Shown here in pieces: positions 8,805 through 18,608 of a stretch of DNA of 64,000 bases; within the stretch, counting starts at the first letter, position 1; each line of letters opens with the position of its first letter. The position numbers and the translations under genes are program-made. The stretch covers positions 124,001-188,000 of the forward strand of contig NZ_SNWQ01000008.1 of NCBI RefSeq assembly GCF_004361855.1. The letters run 5' to 3'. The DNA comes from Kribbella caucasensis. Lineage in GTDB: Bacteria > Actinomycetota > Actinomycetes > Propionibacteriales > Kribbellaceae. Below the pieces are notes generated by a model that was given only the letters and a program-made list of their open reading frames with translations, did not search any database and was not told where the DNA came from.

Positions 8805-8981
8805 TCAGGGTAGGAGTAGGGCTGCGTAGGTCAGGCCGGCCGACAGTGCTGCGAAGAAGAGGGAGAGGCCGGTGCGGAGGGTTTGGTCGCCGACCTTGCC
8901 GTAGTGGATGCCGTCTTCGGACTGGTAGGCGAGGCGGAAGCCGGTGTACCCCGCGCCCAGGACGAGTGCGAGCTTGAACAT
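8805..8981 (-). CDS. Small membrane protein (58 aa), unknown
   Basis: ATG 8981 lies behind a good GGAGG site. The 58-residue product has an N-terminal hydrophobic stretch (FKLALVLGAGYTGFRLAY), a short polar loop and a second hydrophobic segment (GLSLFFAALSAGLTYAALLL). I do not recognise a family. It lies about 85 bp after the start-side end of the ABC exporter gene on the same strand, so it could be the next gene of that transcript. Confidence 0.6.
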   Translation of the reverse strand: MFKLALVLGAGYTGFRLAYQSEDGIHYGKVGDQTLRTGLSLFFAALSAGLTYAALLLP

Positions 8982-9067
8982 TCCGCGTCCTCCCTCACGT
9001 CCGGACAATGTTCCCAGCTATCAACATTACCCCTGGTGATAGCCGACCAACCCGGTACGGCGAACCG

Positions 9068-10981
9068 TCAGACCCCGGCGGCGGTGGAGGAGGCGGACTG
9101 GGTGAACTGGGTCCGGTAGAGGTCCGCGTATTCACCGTCGAGGGCGAGCAGTTGGAGGTGCGTGCCGCGTTCGACGATGCGTCCGCGGTCGACCACGAGG
9201 ATCTGGTCGGCGTTGCGGACGGTGGAGAGCCGGTGTGCGATCACCAGCGACGTCCGGCCCTCCAGCGCCGTGTCGAGGGCCTGCTGGACCGCGACCTCCG
9301 ACTCGGAGTCGAGATGTGCGGTCGCCTCGTCCAGGACCACGATGTGGGGTGCCTTGAGCAACAATCTCGCGATCGCCAGCCGCTGCCGCTCGCCACCCGA
9401 CAGGCGATGGCCGCGATCCCCCACCACCGTGTCGAGGCCGTCGGGCAGCGAGGACACCAGGTCCCACACCTGCGCCGAGGTCAACGCGTCGATCATCTCC
9501 TCGTCGGTCGCGCCGGGTTTCGCGTAGGCGAGGTTCGCGCGGATCGTGTCGTGGAACATGTGCGCGTCCTGGGTCACGTACCCGATCGCGTCGTGCAGCG
9601 ATCGCAGGGTCACGTCGCGGACGTCCTGACCACCGACGCGCACCGAACCACCCGTCACGTCGTACAGCCGGGCGACCAGGTTCGTGATGGTGGTCTTACC
9701 GGCGCCGGACGGGCCGACCAGGGCGAACATCTGACCCGGTTCAACGGTGAAGCTGATGTCTTCCAGCACCTGCGCCGAGGCCCGCTTGTCCAGCACGGCG
9801 ACGGATTCGAGGCTCGCCAGCGAGACCTGATCGGCGGTCGGATAGGAGAAGGCGACGTGGTCGAACGAAACCGTCGCCGCGTCGGCCGGCAGATCCGGTG
9901 CGTCGGGCGCGTCCTGGATCATCGGTTCCAGGTCGAGGACCTCGAAGACCCGCTCGAACGACACCAGCGCGGTCATCACGTCCACTCGGACGTTGGACAG
10001 GGCGGTCAGCGGACCGTAGAGCCGCCCGAGCAGAGCCACGAGCGCCAACAGCGTCCCGATCGTCAGGCTGCTCCGGACGGCGAGGTTGCCGCCCACGCCG
10101 TACACGAGAGCCGTTGCCAGCGATGCGACCAAGGTCAGGGCGGTGAAGAACACCCGGCCGAGCATCGCGGTCCGGATGCCGAGGTCACGGACCCGGCCGG
10201 CCCGCTCGCCGAAGTCGCTGTTCTCGAGCTCCGGCTTGCCGAACAGCGTTACCAGCAGCGCGCCGCCGACACTGAAGCGCTCGGTCATCGCCGTCGACAT
10301 GTCCGCGTTGAGCTGCATCTGCTCCCGGGTCAGCGCCGCCAGCCGCCGCCCGAGAATCCGTGCGGGAACCAGGAACACCGGAAGCAGCAGGATCGCCACC
10401 ACCGTGAGCTGCCAGCTCAGCAACAGCATCGCGCCGATCACGAGGATCAGGCTGATGATGTTCGACACGACTCCGGATAGAGTCGACGTGAATGCCTGCT
10501 GGGCGCCGATCACGTCGGTGTTCAACCGGGAGACGAGCGCACCGGTCTGGGTCCGGGTGAAGAAGGCCACCGGCATCTGCTGAACGTGCGCGAACACCTT
10601 GGTCCGCAGGTCGAAGATCAGCCCCTCCCCGATCTGCGCGGAGAACCAGCGCTGGAACAACCCGAGCCCCGCCTCGATCACCGCAAGCAGCGCGACCAGC
10701 AAGGCCAGCCCGGTCACCAGGCCGGCGTTGCCCTTGCTGATGCCGTCGTCAACGATCTTCTTGAACAGCAGCGGCGAGGCGATCACCAGGAACGCCGAGA
10801 TCACCACCAGCACCAGGAAGAGCGTGATCTGTGCGCGGAACGGCTTCGCGAACCGGACGATCCGGCGCACCGTGCCCTTGGCCAGCTTCTGGTTCACCAC
10901 GGACGCGTCCTGCCGCCGCCAGCCGCCCGCGCCCATGCCGCCGCCCATGCCACCGCCGACCCGCATCATTCCCGATGACAT
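9068..10981 (-). CDS. ABC exporter, fused membrane and ATPase domains
   Basis: This 637-residue half-transporter probably works as a dimer in the inner membrane. The N-terminus is Gly/Met-rich. Six membrane helices cover about 55-340. The ATPase domain at about 380-620 has Walker A GPSGAGKTT, the signature LSGGERQR, Walker B HIVVLDEAT and the H-loop IAHRLS. Lipid, drug and peptide exporters share this plan, and nothing here gives the substrate. An insertion of about 20 residues lies between the first beta strand and Walker A (LASLESVAVLDKRASAQVL). Confidence 0.92.
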   Translation of the reverse strand: MSSGMMRVGGGMGGGMGAGGWRRQDASVVNQKLAKGTVRRIVRFAKPFRAQITLFLVLVVISAFLVIASPLLFKKIVDDGISKGNAGLVTGLALLVALLAVIEAGLGLFQRWFSAQIGEGLIFDLRTKVFAHVQQMPVAFFTRTQTGALVSRLNTDVIGAQQAFTSTLSGVVSNIISLILVIGAMLLLSWQLTVVAILLLPVFLVPARILGRRLAALTREQMQLNADMSTAMTERFSVGGALLVTLFGKPELENSDFGERAGRVRDLGIRTAMLGRVFFTALTLVASLATALVYGVGGNLAVRSSLTIGTLLALVALLGRLYGPLTALSNVRVDVMTALVSFERVFEVLDLEPMIQDAPDAPDLPADAATVSFDHVAFSYPTADQVSLASLESVAVLDKRASAQVLEDISFTVEPGQMFALVGPSGAGKTTITNLVARLYDVTGGSVRVGGQDVRDVTLRSLHDAIGYVTQDAHMFHDTIRANLAYAKPGATDEEMIDALTSAQVWDLVSSLPDGLDTVVGDRGHRLSGGERQRLAIARLLLKAPHIVVLDEATAHLDSESEVAVQQALDTALEGRTSLVIAHRLSTVRNADQILVVDRGRIVERGTHLQLLALDGEYADLYRTQFTQSASSTAAGV

Positions 10982-11030
10982 CCGGTCTCCTCCGCTTCCG
11001 CCACCCCGTCAACCTTGACAACAGTCGAGG

Positions 11031-11801
11031 TCAACCCAAACTTCCCAGCAACTCGGTCAGTCTCCGCGCCTGCGCCTCCCGCTCCGCCTTCAACTGCTCC
11101 TCGTACGACGCGTCGGCCGCGCCCAGCAGCAACGCCTTCGTCTCCCGGATCGCACCGGGCAACGGACCCAGCAACGCCTCGGACAGATCCTTCACCGTCC
11201 CCGCCAGCTCCTCGGCCGGGACGACGATGTTGGCCAACCCGAACTCGCGAGCCTCGCCGGCCTCCACCCACCGCGAGGTCGTACAGATCTCCAGCGCTCG
11301 CGAATACCCGACGAGCTGGACCAGTGGCTGCGTCCCGCCCAGATCCGGCACCAGCCCAAGCGCCGGCTCACGCATGCTGAACTTGGCGTCCGTGGCGACG
11401 ACCCGCAGATCGCACGCCAGCGCTAGCTGGAATCCCGCCCCGATCGCGTGCCCCTGAACCGCCGCGATACTCACGAACTCCGGCCGGCGCAACCAGGAGA
11501 AGCCCTCCTGGAACCCCGCGATCGCCGCATGCACCTCCGAAGCCGGCCGGGCACCGAGCGCGAGAAGTGGTTCCTCACCTTCGATGGTCTCACCCATGAT
11601 CAAGCGGCGGTCCAGCCCGGCCGAGAACGACGGCCCCTCCCCCGACACCACGATCACCCGCACCTCGGACGGCAGCGCCGCCCCGAACTCGGCCAGCGCC
11701 CGCCACATCGCCGGAGTCTGCGCATTACGCACCTCCGGCCGGTCCAGCACCACCCGGGCCACCGGACCATCCACCGTCAACCGCAGTCCAAGATCTGTCA
11801 T
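11031..11801 (-). CDS. Enoyl-CoA hydratase/isomerase family protein
   Basis: This 256-residue crotonase-fold protein has the oxyanion-hole segments FSAGLD and IGAGFQLALACDLR, and then FSMREPALGLVPDLGG. One catalytic Glu (EPALG) is visible. The position of the second carries Asp in LVPDLGG, so a hydratase, an isomerase or another crotonase activity are all possible. I chose ATG 11801 (MTDLGLRLT); ATG 11813 and 11867 lie upstream. It is 49 bp upstream of the ABC exporter on the same strand. No other beta-oxidation gene is nearby. Confidence 0.85.
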   Translation of the reverse strand: MTDLGLRLTVDGPVARVVLDRPEVRNAQTPAMWRALAEFGAALPSEVRVIVVSGEGPSFSAGLDRRLIMGETIEGEEPLLALGARPASEVHAAIAGFQEGFSWLRRPEFVSIAAVQGHAIGAGFQLALACDLRVVATDAKFSMREPALGLVPDLGGTQPLVQLVGYSRALEICTTSRWVEAGEAREFGLANIVVPAEELAGTVKDLSEALLGPLPGAIRETKALLLGAADASYEEQLKAEREAQARRLTELLGSLG

Positions 11802-11882
11802 GCCTGTGAACATACGCGTTCCGGCACGACTTTCCGCGCGGTCTTCGTCACCTGTGGAAAACAGCACCCCAGGCGAAGAGGA

Positions 11883-13481
11883 TCAGGCCAGCGACACCAG
11901 ATCCGCGTAATCGTTGGTCCAGAGGTCTTCGACACCGTCCGGCAGCAACAACACCCGCTCGGGTTCGAGCGCCTCGACCGCGCCCTCGTCGTGGGTGACC
12001 AGCACGATCGCGCCCTGGTACGAGCGGATCGCGTTCAGCACCTCGGTGCGCGACGCGGGATCCAGGTTGTTCGTGGGCTCGTCGAGCAGCAGCACGTTCG
12101 CCGCCGACACGACCAGCGTCGCGAGGGCCAACCGCGTCTTCTCACCACCCGACAACACCCGGGCCGGCTTGTCCGAGTCGTCCCCGGTGAACAGGAACGA
12201 CCCGAGCACCGACCGCGCCTGGGTCTCGTTCAGGTCCGGTGCGGCCGACTTCATGTTCTCCAGCACGGTCCGGTCGATGTCGAGCGTCTCGTGTTCCTGG
12301 GCGTAGTACCCGAGTTTGAGCCCGTGACCGTCGATCACTTCGCCGGTATCGGACTTCTCCAGCCCCGACAGCACCCGCAGCAGGGTGGTCTTGCCGGCAC
12401 CGTTCAACCCCAGCACCACGACCCGTGAACCACGGTCGATCGCCAGGTCCACGTCGGTGAAGATCTCCAGCGATCCGTACGACTTGGAGAGCTCGCGCGC
12501 CATCAACGGGGTCTTCCCGCACGGCGCCGGGGTCGGGAAGGCGATCTTCGCGACCCGGTCGGCCGAGCGCTCGTCCTCCAGCGAAGCCATCAGCCGCTCG
12601 GCCCGCTTCAGCATGTTCTGCGCGGCGGTCGCCTTCGTCGCCTTGGCGCGCATCTTGTTCGCCTGCTCGACCAGCTGGCCGGCCTTCTTCTCCGCGTTCG
12701 CCCGTTCGCGCTTCCGCCGCCGCTCGTCGGTCTCGCGCTGCGTCAGGTACGCCTTCCAGCCGACGTTGTAGACGTCGATCTCGGCCCGGTTCGCGTCCAG
12801 GTGGAACACCCGGGTGACGGTCTCCTCGAGCAGGTTCACGTCGTGGCTGATCATGATCACGCCACCGGCGTACGACTTGAGGAAGTCGCGCAGCCAGACG
12901 ATCGAGTCCGCGTCCAGGTGGTTGGTCGGCTCGTCCAGCAGCAGCGTCTCGGCCTGCGCGAACAGGATCCGGGCCAGCTCGACCCGGCGGCGCTGACCGC
13001 CGGACAGGGTGCCGAGCGGCTGGCTGAGGACGCGATCCGGCAGGCCGAGGTTCGCCGCGATCCGGGCCGCCTCCGACTCGGCCGCGTAGCCGCCCGCCGC
13101 ATGCAGGTCCGCCTCGGCCCGCTCGTACCGGCGCATGCCCTTGGTCCGGGTCTTCTCGTCGGCGCTGGCCATCGCCTTCTCCGCGTTCCGCAACCGCCGG
13201 ACCACCTCGTCCAGGCCGCGGGCAGCCAGGATCCGGTCCATCGCCAGGATCTCGAGGTCGGCCGTGCGCGGGTCCTGCGGCAGGTACCCGATCACCCCGG
13301 ACGAGGTGACCGTCCCGGACGCGGGCAGGCCCTCACCAGCGAGGATCTTGGTCAGCGTGGTCTTGCCGGCGCCGTTCCGCCCGACCAGGCCGACCTTGTC
13401 CCCCGGTCCGACCCGGAATGAGGCAGGCGCCAGCAGTTGCCGAGCGCCGACACGGACCTCGAGGTTGGAGACGGTGATCAT
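11883..13481 (-). CDS. ABC-F family ATPase
   Basis: This 532-residue soluble protein has two ATPase domains and no membrane segment, the plan of ABC-F translation factors that act at the ribosomal E site. The first domain has Walker A GRNGAGKTT, LSGGQRRR and LLLDEPTNHLD; the second has GLNGAGKTT, LSGGEKTR and LLLDEPTNNLD. A charged linker at about 240-310 (RETDERRRKRERANAEKK) is the likely P-site-tRNA interaction motif. I cannot tell a housekeeping factor from an antibiotic-resistance type by sequence alone. The gene is divergent from the YpfJ-like gene. Confidence 0.93.
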   Translation of the reverse strand: MITVSNLEVRVGARQLLAPASFRVGPGDKVGLVGRNGAGKTTLTKILAGEGLPASGTVTSSGVIGYLPQDPRTADLEILAMDRILAARGLDEVVRRLRNAEKAMASADEKTRTKGMRRYERAEADLHAAGGYAAESEAARIAANLGLPDRVLSQPLGTLSGGQRRRVELARILFAQAETLLLDEPTNHLDADSIVWLRDFLKSYAGGVIMISHDVNLLEETVTRVFHLDANRAEIDVYNVGWKAYLTQRETDERRRKRERANAEKKAGQLVEQANKMRAKATKATAAQNMLKRAERLMASLEDERSADRVAKIAFPTPAPCGKTPLMARELSKSYGSLEIFTDVDLAIDRGSRVVVLGLNGAGKTTLLRVLSGLEKSDTGEVIDGHGLKLGYYAQEHETLDIDRTVLENMKSAAPDLNETQARSVLGSFLFTGDDSDKPARVLSGGEKTRLALATLVVSAANVLLLDEPTNNLDPASRTEVLNAIRSYQGAIVLVTHDEGAVEALEPERVLLLPDGVEDLWTNDYADLVSLA

Positions 13482-13586
13482 CGCGGCGCAGAGGTCCTCA
13501 GGATCGGGTGAGTGTGGCGGTAGTAGTACGGCGACGCAGCATCACAAGACGGCTCGTATTCCGCACCGAGGTCTAGTGTAAGTGCT

Positions 13587-14495
13587 GTGAAATTCAACCC
13601 GGACGCCGACTTGGACACCAGCGGTGTCGAGGACACGCGTGGCAGCGGCGGAGGCGGTGGCCTGATCCCCGGTGGGATGGGCATCCCGGTCGGTGGCGGG
13701 ATCGGCGGCATCATCCTGCTCGTCATCGTGCTCCTGCTCAACGGCGGCATCCCCGGCGTCGGCGGCAGCGGGGCGGAAGCGCCCACCGGCCAGAACACCG
13801 CGCCGGGCAACCTGGCCTCCTGCCAGAAGGGCACGGACCTGGCGAACAACCCGGACTGCCGCTTCGTCTTCTACCAGAACTCGATCCAGGGCTTCTGGGC
13901 CGCTGAGCTCCCGCGCCGCGGTAAGAAGTACACCCGGGCGCCGATGCGGGTCTTCGAAGGCTCGGTCAACACCGGCTGCGGCGCCGCGAGCAGCGCGGTC
14001 GGCCCGTTCTACTGCCCGCCCGACATGCGCGTCTACCTGGACCTCGGCTTCTTCGAGACCCTGCAGACCGAGCTCGGCGCCCGCGGCGGCAACTTCGCCG
14101 AAGCGTACGTCGTCGCGCACGAGTACGGCCACCACATCCAGAACCTGTACGGCTATCTGGCGCGGATCAAGACCCGCCAGGGACCGACCTCGGACGCGGT
14201 CCGCTCCGAACTGCAAGCCGACTGCCTCGCCGGGATCTGGACCAACCACGCGACCACCGTGCCCGATCGGGACGGCGACACCTTCATCGAGGGCCTCACC
14301 GAGGACGACATCGCCCGCGGGCTCGACGCGGCCGCCGCGGTCGGCGACGACCGGATCCAGCAGCAGACCCAGGGCCGGGTCACGCCGGAGAACTTCAGCC
14401 ACGGCACCGCCGAGCAGCGGATGAAGTGGTTCAAGACCGGCATGGACTCCGGCGACATGTCCGCCTGCGACACCTGGTCCACCCGCGACCTCTGA
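13587..14495 (+). CDS. YpfJ-type neutral zinc metallopeptidase, membrane anchored
   Basis: This 302-residue protein of the putative neutral zinc metallopeptidase family starts with KFNPDADLDTSGVEDTRG, followed by a Gly-rich stretch and one membrane helix at about 45-55. The catalytic domain faces outside and carries HEYGHH at about 177-182; conserved cysteines (SCQKGTDLANNPDC and CPPDMRVYLD) flank it. The start is GTG 13587. A TAGTGT hexamer at 13574-13579 ends seven bases before it and there is no ribosome binding site, so a leaderless mRNA is likely. Substrates of this family are not known. Confidence 0.9.
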   Translation: MKFNPDADLDTSGVEDTRGSGGGGGLIPGGMGIPVGGGIGGIILLVIVLLLNGGIPGVGGSGAEAPTGQNTAPGNLASCQKGTDLANNPDCRFVFYQNSIQGFWAAELPRRGKKYTRAPMRVFEGSVNTGCGAASSAVGPFYCPPDMRVYLDLGFFETLQTELGARGGNFAEAYVVAHEYGHHIQNLYGYLARIKTRQGPTSDAVRSELQADCLAGIWTNHATTVPDRDGDTFIEGLTEDDIARGLDAAAAVGDDRIQQQTQGRVTPENFSHGTAEQRMKWFKTGMDSGDMSACDTWSTRDL

Positions 14496-14507
14496 TCAAG
14501 CAACAAG

Positions 14508-14540
14508 AAACCCGCTCGGATGCAGCATCCGAGCGGGTTT
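14508..14540. terminator. Bidirectional terminator, perfect 16-bp stem
   Basis: Two 16-base arms, AAACCCGCTCGGATGC and its exact complement, are separated by a single base and lie 12 bp after the YpfJ-like stop. The arms end in AAA and TTT, so the structure can end transcription in both directions. It sits between that gene and the convergent LysM-BTAD gene. Confidence 0.92.
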
Positions 14541-14557
14541 CTCCTTGCCTGACTGGG

Positions 14558-17548
14558 TTATGCCACCGCGGCCGGGCGGCGGAAGCCTGGGAGCAGCTCG
14601 TCCACCAGCGCATCGGTCTCCGCCTCCGCGCCGCGAGGACCGCCGTGCCGAGCGAGCGCCGAGTACATCTGGCTCGCCACGTTGGTGACGTCGCTCGTGG
14701 TACCGAAGTGCGCCGCCAGCCGCAGCGTCGCGCGCCACAGGTCCTCAGACGCCGGCGAGAAGCTCAGCCCGGTCTGCAACGCCGTCCGGGCCAGGTTGCC
14801 GTCGTTGTGCCGCAGGCTGGCCTCCGCCAGCTTCAGCGCCGCGTCGACGACCGACTCGGCCATCCGCCGCTCGATACCGGACGCGGCCAGCCACGAGTAC
14901 CGCCCGGCCGGCAGATTCGACCATGCCTGACCGTGCACAAGGCTGAGCGCCGTCGACAGCGGCGCGCGCGGGTCGTCTGTCAGCTCCGCCTGCTTCGCCA
15001 GCGTGCGGAACACGTCCCAGTCGACCCGGACCACACTGCGGTTCAGCATCCAGCGGCCGGACTCGTCGGCGTACATCGCGTCCTGGCCGACCCAGGCCCG
15101 GGTGTGCTCCAGCGCGGCGTCGCGCAGTTCCTGGCTGATCCCGCGCGGCCAGATCGCACCGGCGAGGACGTTCGGGTGTACGCCGTAGTCCTGGCTGGCC
15201 AAGAACGCCACGATCTCGGTGGCCAGCTGGATCCGGCCGCCGTCGATCGTGCCGCGCGCGTCCACCTCGACCGGGCCGAGCAGGTCGACCTCGACCGGCG
15301 CCGCCTGGCTCAGATCCATCGTGGAGAACTCGTACGCCGGCATGTCCTGCTCCGCCCGCCGCTTGTCCATCGCCTCGGACTCGGCCACCTCGAACAGCGC
15401 GACCAGGTCCGCGAACTGCGCCGGATTGATGCTGTGGGCATCGACCTCGAGGCCGAGCAGCCGGCAGACCGCCTGGTTCTTCTCGTCCACGACGAACCGC
15501 CAGGGAGCCGACAGCACATCGCCGACGATGACCACGGCGATACACCGCTTCGGATCCGCGGCCAGCCGGTTCAGCCGCTGCTCCTCCTCGGGCGACGGCG
15601 GCGCCGACATGAAGATGATCTCCGGCCCCCAGAGCAAGGGATCCGGGTACGCCGTCCGCGCGGCGGCCACCGAGTCCGCGTTGCGGCGGTCACAGGCCTG
15701 GACCTGTGCCTCCGTCCGGTTGGTCACCTCGTTCAGCGCGTCGTCCAGCCGGGTCCAGTAGCTCAACCGGCTCGGGGCCAGCGCCGACAGGTCGTCACCG
15801 AAGCCGACCATGCGGACGTGCGCGCCCTCGGACCACAGGTTGGTGGCCAGCTCGGCCGCGAGCGAACCGACCACGTCGCGCGAGGCGTTCGTGACGCCGC
15901 CGAAGCTGACGATCCCGTCCGCACTGTCCAGGTCCACGAGGACCGTGGCGCCGTCCGCGTTCTGGCCGATCGTGACGAGCGTCGGGTACGGCGAAGGCGC
16001 GCTGACCTCGCCCGCCGGAGCGTACGCACGCCGCAGCACCCAACGGGAGCCGTCGGCAATCACCTGCCACGGGCCCGGCGGCGGGTTGTGGGACTGGCCC
16101 GGCTTGAGCACCAGCGTCAGCGCCCGATCCGTCACCAGCGCGGCGACGACGGTCGGCATCGACCGGCCCACCTGGGCCATGGTCGCGGCGAGCTGCCGCA
16201 GCGAGTTGTCGACGAACTGAGCCGTCGGTACGTCGGCCGCGAGACGCAGGCCGATCTCGGTCTGCCGGTTGCCGGCCGCCTTCGGTCCGGGACCCTGGGC
16301 CCAGCCGCGACGACGCTTCAGCGCCAGCGCGATCCCGGCCGCCAGCAGGGTCGCGCCGAATCCGTAGATGCCCGCCTGGACCGGGTCGATACCACCGTCG
16401 GACGGGGCCTCGACGACATCCGGCACCTTCGTCCCACCGGCCGCGGGGTCGCCGGCGCGCGCGTCCGTCGTACGGGGCTCGTGCGGGTTGACCGCGATCC
16501 CCGGCTGGTCGGGCTTCTCGTTCTTGGCGGTCGGGTCGTTCTTGGCGCTGCCGATGTCGATCGACGACGGCTTCTCGACGCCCTGCTCCTCGAACCACCG
16601 GCTCGGACCGCCGGAGTCCTGCTTGGCGGGCGTCTCCACCGACGGTTTCGCCACCGGCTTCACAACCGGCTTGCCGGTGGTCGTCTTGGTCGTCGTTGTC
16701 GTCTTGGTCGACGTCGGGTTGTCGACGTTGACGCGGACCGTGTGCACGCCCGGGCCCTTGGCGTCGGCGGGCAGGCGGACCTGCCAGCCCGGCAGGATCA
16801 GGTCCGGGTTGGTCAGCCGGCGGCCGTCAGGCTGCAGCTTGTTCTTGTTGAGGTCGTAGATCTCCTTGTACCGACGGCCCTCGCCCAGGTACCGCTCGGC
16901 GATGTCCCACAGGCAGTCGTAGTTCCGGCCTTCCGGCGGCCTGACCTCGGTGTACTTGATCACCTGACCGGTCTGGTCGTTGTTCGTCCGGACGCCGGTG
17001 TGCGTCCCACCGCTCAGCACCGAGCTACGGGACTCGGTCGCGCGGAAGTTGGTCCCCTGGGACTGGTCGCCACCCTGCGTCACGCTGATCGACGTCGGCA
17101 CCGCTGCGGATGTGGTCGTCACGGCGTTTGCCATCGGCAACGTCACGCTGGATGCGGCCGCCATCAGCACGACGCCCGATACGAGTCGCCGCGCGAGCGA
17201 CTGCGAGCCGCCGCCCAACGGGATCCGCGGCGACAACCCGTGCCCACGGATCTCGGCGACCGCCTCGGCGATCAGGCACACAACGAAGTGCAGCCAGGCG
17301 ACCCAGATGAAGAATCCGATGATGCCGAGCACGGTCTCGATGCTCAGCTCGCTGAACAGCACGTCCCGGTTCGGCATCTCGTCGGGCCACGGCTTGCCGA
17401 AGAAGGTCAGCAGCACGTACGGCACCCCGCCGACGATCGCCAGGATCGCCAGCAGCGACACGAACCCCTTCAGCCGATCCGCCGCCGCACTCCCCGACCG
17501 CCGCTGCGGCAACCGAGCCGACCGCGCCGGTTCACCTGTCTTCACCAT
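14558..17548 (-). CDS. Large membrane protein with LysM and SARP/BTAD-like domains
   Basis: This 996-residue protein starts at ATG 17548 behind GGAGGG. Membrane helices lie at about 27-50, 70-98, 122-145 and 388-410. A LysM domain at about 205-260 (YDCLWDIAERYLGEGRRYKEIYDLN, given here only by its opening) should face the wall. A Thr/Lys/Pro-rich stretch follows. A large soluble part covers about 430-750. The C-terminus, from about 760, looks like a winged helix plus bacterial transcriptional activation domain (BTAD), as in SARP regulators. It is the last gene of the Tad cluster on this strand. It may link wall sensing to regulation or assembly; that is inference. Confidence 0.82.
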   Translation of the reverse strand: MVKTGEPARSARLPQRRSGSAAADRLKGFVSLLAILAIVGGVPYVLLTFFGKPWPDEMPNRDVLFSELSIETVLGIIGFFIWVAWLHFVVCLIAEAVAEIRGHGLSPRIPLGGGSQSLARRLVSGVVLMAAASSVTLPMANAVTTTSAAVPTSISVTQGGDQSQGTNFRATESRSSVLSGGTHTGVRTNNDQTGQVIKYTEVRPPEGRNYDCLWDIAERYLGEGRRYKEIYDLNKNKLQPDGRRLTNPDLILPGWQVRLPADAKGPGVHTVRVNVDNPTSTKTTTTTKTTTGKPVVKPVAKPSVETPAKQDSGGPSRWFEEQGVEKPSSIDIGSAKNDPTAKNEKPDQPGIAVNPHEPRTTDARAGDPAAGGTKVPDVVEAPSDGGIDPVQAGIYGFGATLLAAGIALALKRRRGWAQGPGPKAAGNRQTEIGLRLAADVPTAQFVDNSLRQLAATMAQVGRSMPTVVAALVTDRALTLVLKPGQSHNPPPGPWQVIADGSRWVLRRAYAPAGEVSAPSPYPTLVTIGQNADGATVLVDLDSADGIVSFGGVTNASRDVVGSLAAELATNLWSEGAHVRMVGFGDDLSALAPSRLSYWTRLDDALNEVTNRTEAQVQACDRRNADSVAAARTAYPDPLLWGPEIIFMSAPPSPEEEQRLNRLAADPKRCIAVVIVGDVLSAPWRFVVDEKNQAVCRLLGLEVDAHSINPAQFADLVALFEVAESEAMDKRRAEQDMPAYEFSTMDLSQAAPVEVDLLGPVEVDARGTIDGGRIQLATEIVAFLASQDYGVHPNVLAGAIWPRGISQELRDAALEHTRAWVGQDAMYADESGRWMLNRSVVRVDWDVFRTLAKQAELTDDPRAPLSTALSLVHGQAWSNLPAGRYSWLAASGIERRMAESVVDAALKLAEASLRHNDGNLARTALQTGLSFSPASEDLWRATLRLAAHFGTTSDVTNVASQMYSALARHGGPRGAEAETDALVDELLPGFRRPAAVA

Positions 17549-17575
17549 CGTCGTCCCTCCATAACCCCACCCAGG

Positions 17576-18508
17576 TCATCCACCGATCGCCTGCACTTCC
17601 TGCACCGGCAACCGCTGCACCGCGTGTACCTCAGCTTGACCGACGGGCGTCCAGTCCTGGAGGTTCCGCCAGTAGGACACTTCCCAGTGAATCGTCAGCT
17701 TGACGGTGTACATCCCGTCCGGTTCCTTGGCGCTCGACCGCTTGTAGACATGACTGCACGTGCTCGCCTGGTGGAACGGGTCCTGCGCCTCGTCGTACCC
17801 GTCCGAGCCGATCGGCAGCGTTCCGCCGAGGCAGACGAACGGGCCCGTACCGTCACCCGGATCCACCGTCAGCTTGGTCACCACAGCCCGCATGGTCAGC
17901 CGCTGGCCCGGTCCGTAGTACGCGATGTCGAGGTCCGCCGCGTTGCCGAAGTTCTTCAGCACGTACGACGTCTCCGGTGCGAGCGCGAAGTACGCCGGGA
18001 CGTTGACCCGCGGCGTGTACGTCGGCTTCACCAGCAGGATCGGGTCCGGGTAGCTCTCGTCGAAGTAGGTCCAGAACTGGTCCATGTACGGCTCTCGCCG
18101 GCACTGCTCGCGTTCCTCGTCCGTCACGGGGACGATCGCGCGCTCGATGTGGGCGTCCTCGCCGCCGTAGTTCGAATCGAGGTCGTAGTCGACGATCGTG
18201 AGCCGAAGCACCCAGGTCTTGCCCTCGGGCGGGGGCGGCAGCTCGATCCCGTTCGGCACCGGGAAATCCCGGCACGGGATGAAGATCTGGCCCGGGCCGA
18301 GCCGGTCCCGCCACGGCGGCGGCGACGCACCGAGGTAGACCTGGCCGTTGCTGCAGTACGCCCCGAAGCCGTTGGAGTTCACATACATGCTGCACACCCG
18401 GTCGCCGCTGTGAATCGTCTCGGCGGTCGCGGTCGGCGCGGGAATCGCGATGAGAAGAGCGAGCACGGTGCTCAGGGCAATGAACCCACGGGCTAACCGG
18501 TTGCGCAT
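17576..18508 (-). CDS. Secreted protein of unknown function in Tad cluster
   Basis: This 310-residue protein has a signal peptide of about 30 residues (MRNRLARGFIALSTVLALLI, then PTATAETI). ATG 18508 is seven bases after AGGAG, so I prefer it to the GTG six bases earlier. The mature part has many Tyr, Pro and Asp residues and scattered cysteines (VCSMYVNSNGFGAYCSNG, and CLGG and CSHVYKR). The C-terminal third (MYTVKLTIHWEVSYWR) reads like a beta-sandwich of PKD or Ig type. I do not recognise the family. It lies 27 bp upstream of the LysM-BTAD gene on the same strand. Confidence 0.75.
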   Translation of the reverse strand: MRNRLARGFIALSTVLALLIAIPAPTATAETIHSGDRVCSMYVNSNGFGAYCSNGQVYLGASPPPWRDRLGPGQIFIPCRDFPVPNGIELPPPPEGKTWVLRLTIVDYDLDSNYGGEDAHIERAIVPVTDEEREQCRREPYMDQFWTYFDESYPDPILLVKPTYTPRVNVPAYFALAPETSYVLKNFGNAADLDIAYYGPGQRLTMRAVVTKLTVDPGDGTGPFVCLGGTLPIGSDGYDEAQDPFHQASTCSHVYKRSSAKEPDGMYTVKLTIHWEVSYWRNLQDWTPVGQAEVHAVQRLPVQEVQAIGG

Positions 18509-18608
18509 CCTCACACTCCTGACACTGGTCCTCGTAGCAGGTTATCGCTGGTCGGGGGCATCATGCCCGTTCTGACGTGGTCTGGCTACCGCGTGCCACC
18601 GTTCTGGG

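Noticed and set aside
14426..18496. A 1356-codon open frame on the plus strand.
   Set aside because: It runs antisense to the LysM-BTAD protein and the secreted protein, and its product is Arg/His/Val-rich without any motif.
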